In this document: positions 7,049-7,666 of the stretch, piece after piece
How positions within the stretch are numbered: the first letter of the stretch is position 1
How the letters are laid out: each line of letters opens with the position of its first letter
Made by a program: the position numbers and the translations under genes
NCBI GenBank assembly: GCA_000432575.1
Contig: HF996818.1
Span: forward strand, 1 to 7,666
Length of the DNA: 7,666 bases
Direction: 5' to 3'
From: Clostridium sp. CAG:762
GTDB lineage: Bacteria > Bacillota_I > Bacilli_A > RF39 > UBA660
Notes under the pieces: model-generated
What the model saw: the letters and a program-made list of their open reading frames with translations, nothing else
What the model was told of the DNA's origin: nothing
The model's database searches: none

Positions 7049-7094
7049 TTGCTATATCCCCCAAAACAACAATACCATTTTATTTTTAATAAAA

Positions 7095-7666
7095 TTATTC
7101 AGTAACGGAAAGTACGACACGAAACCCGTAGTAGGAGCTGACTTCACCCGTGCCGTAAAGGAAGTAGAACACGCCCGCACTATCCGCATAGTTGTCGTGG
7201 CCTCCGCGCGCGAACCAAGGGTTAGAAGAGTAAACAAAGGCCGCGACGTCACTATACCAGCCTGCTGTCTCGCCAGTTGCATCCCCTAGGTGGCTTGCTG
7301 CAACACTTGTTCCTGAATATATATCTATATGTTCTGCTGGTACTCCACTTACGGTTAGTCCTGAACTTCCTGCTTGTTTATTATAATTTCCCATGACATA
7401 TTCATATGCTCCACCTGACATATCATATACTCCTGTAATATTACCACTTGTTGATTGTCCTATATTTGTTTTATAACTAGTGCCAGTACCTCCTGATCCC
7501 ATTCCACTTTTGGCAATACCACACCCTGTTCTATAATTATAATTGTTATTCGCACCAATTTCTATTATCCCTAATCCATAATTACTTTGTTTTAAATATG
7601 CCACTGCTCCCCACTCTATATTTTTCATCATGTGGGAATCACTTTGATTTATTCCATTACTTGTTA
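7095..7666 (-). CDS. DGR variable target protein, C-type-lectin/FGE-sulfatase fold (5' end outside window)
   Basis: The frame runs open to the right edge, so the N-terminus is missing. An internal Met at 7631 is not necessarily the start, because in-frame residues (SNGINQSDSH) precede it. The visible 190 or so residues include NIEWGAVAYL, TGCG, NITGVYDMSGGAYEYVMGN, ETAGWY, NPWFARGG and a terminal GFRVVLSVTE. These are the signature of the formylglycine-generating-enzyme-like (SUMF1/C-type lectin) fold, which DGRs use as a scaffold for ligand-binding surfaces. The VYDMSGGAYEYV block and the RGG...GFRVV end are the conserved core; residues between them look hypervariable. The protein is probably displayed on the cell or a particle to bind varied ligands, but the missing N-terminus would decide where. 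It converges on the transposase gene. Confidence 0.85.
   Translation of the reverse strand, partial: TSNGINQSDSHMMKNIEWGAVAYLKQSNYGLGIIEIGANNNYNYRTGCGIAKSGMGSGGTGTSYKTNIGQSTSGNITGVYDMSGGAYEYVMGNYNKQAGSSGLTVSGVPAEHIDIYSGTSVAASHLGDATGETAGWYSDVAAFVYSSNPWFARGGHDNYADSAGVFYFLYGTGEVSSYYGFRVVLSVTE
7105..7270 (-). other. Predicted DGR variable region (VR)
   Basis: The last 160 bases or so of the target gene have about 54% G+C by hand count, against a strongly AT-rich background. About 24 of the final 54 codons end in C (TAC, GTC, GAC, GGC, TTC), while the rest of the gene prefers A/T endings. That is what results when AAC codons of a template repeat are copied with adenine-specific errors. Likely variable positions lie between the fixed blocks NPW, GG, AG, TG and GFRVVLS. 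The exact ends depend on the template repeat, which is not in this window. Confidence 0.75.

Larger units (their letters stand above)
6899..7056. repeat. Nested inverted-repeat structure between transposase and DGR target
   Basis: The outer arms TATAGCAA (6899-6906) and TTGCTATA (7049-7056) are perfect inverses. The inner arms TAGAACACCAA (6947-6957) and TTGGTGCTCTA (7024-7034) match at 10 of 11 positions. A central palindrome sits at 6981-6999. Between outer and inner arms each side has its own hairpins, longer on the left. The region therefore reads as two diverged copies of one motif in opposite orientation, each lying 3' of one of the two convergent genes. It could be a MITE-like unit, the end of a mobile element, or a structured 3' element used by both genes. 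Confidence 0.6.

Noticed and set aside
7014..7289. Plus-strand 91-codon frame (and a second minus frame) over the variable region
   Set aside because: The GC-rich variable region removes stop codons by chance in several frames; only the 7095-7666 minus frame has the conserved protein signature.

Overview
The window looks like chromosomal DNA from a low-GC, endospore-forming member of the Bacillota. The evidence is strong A+T richness, AGGAGG-type ribosome binding sites, TGA used as a stop codon (which excludes the mycoplasma code), and a germination protease gene (gpr) divergent from rpsT, an arrangement familiar from Bacillus-type genomes. I cannot fix the genus.

Positions 1-4610 hold housekeeping and sporulation genes. 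On the minus strand are a tRNA-Cys with encoded CCA and gpr. rpsT (ribosomal protein S20, true start at 1318) diverges from gpr. A plus-strand gene for a membrane-anchored transglutaminase-like protein follows and converges on ligA (NAD-dependent DNA ligase, minus strand). The last two share a bidirectional terminator that contains the ligA stop codon.

Positions 4611-7666 are accessory DNA. Two plus-strand genes sit 32 bases apart. The second encodes an IS256/Mutator-type DDE transposase with its catalytic residues in place. The first encodes a protein that aligns to the catalytic half of the second, without its N-terminal domain. In it the first Asp, the second Asp, the Cys/His pair and the Glu are all replaced, yet the frame is intact and has its own strong ribosome binding site. 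It looks like a retained pseudo-transposase.

Converging from the right edge is the 3' part of a gene for a C-type-lectin/FGE-sulfatase-fold protein. Its last 150-170 bases show the hallmarks of a diversity-generating retroelement (DGR) variable region: GC content near 54% by hand count, many C-ending codons, a mutable-looking PWFxRGG...GFRVVL core and a location at the extreme C-terminus. No reverse transcriptase, Avd gene or template repeat is visible here, so this is a remote DGR target or one whose cassette lies elsewhere.

Between the transposase and the DGR target lies a compact intergenic structure of about 160 bases. Two diverged copies of one stem-loop-bearing motif (TATAGCAA...TAGARCACCAA) face each other around a central palindromic terminator. 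The three features most worth attention are the dead transposase partner, the DGR target and this paired inverted element.
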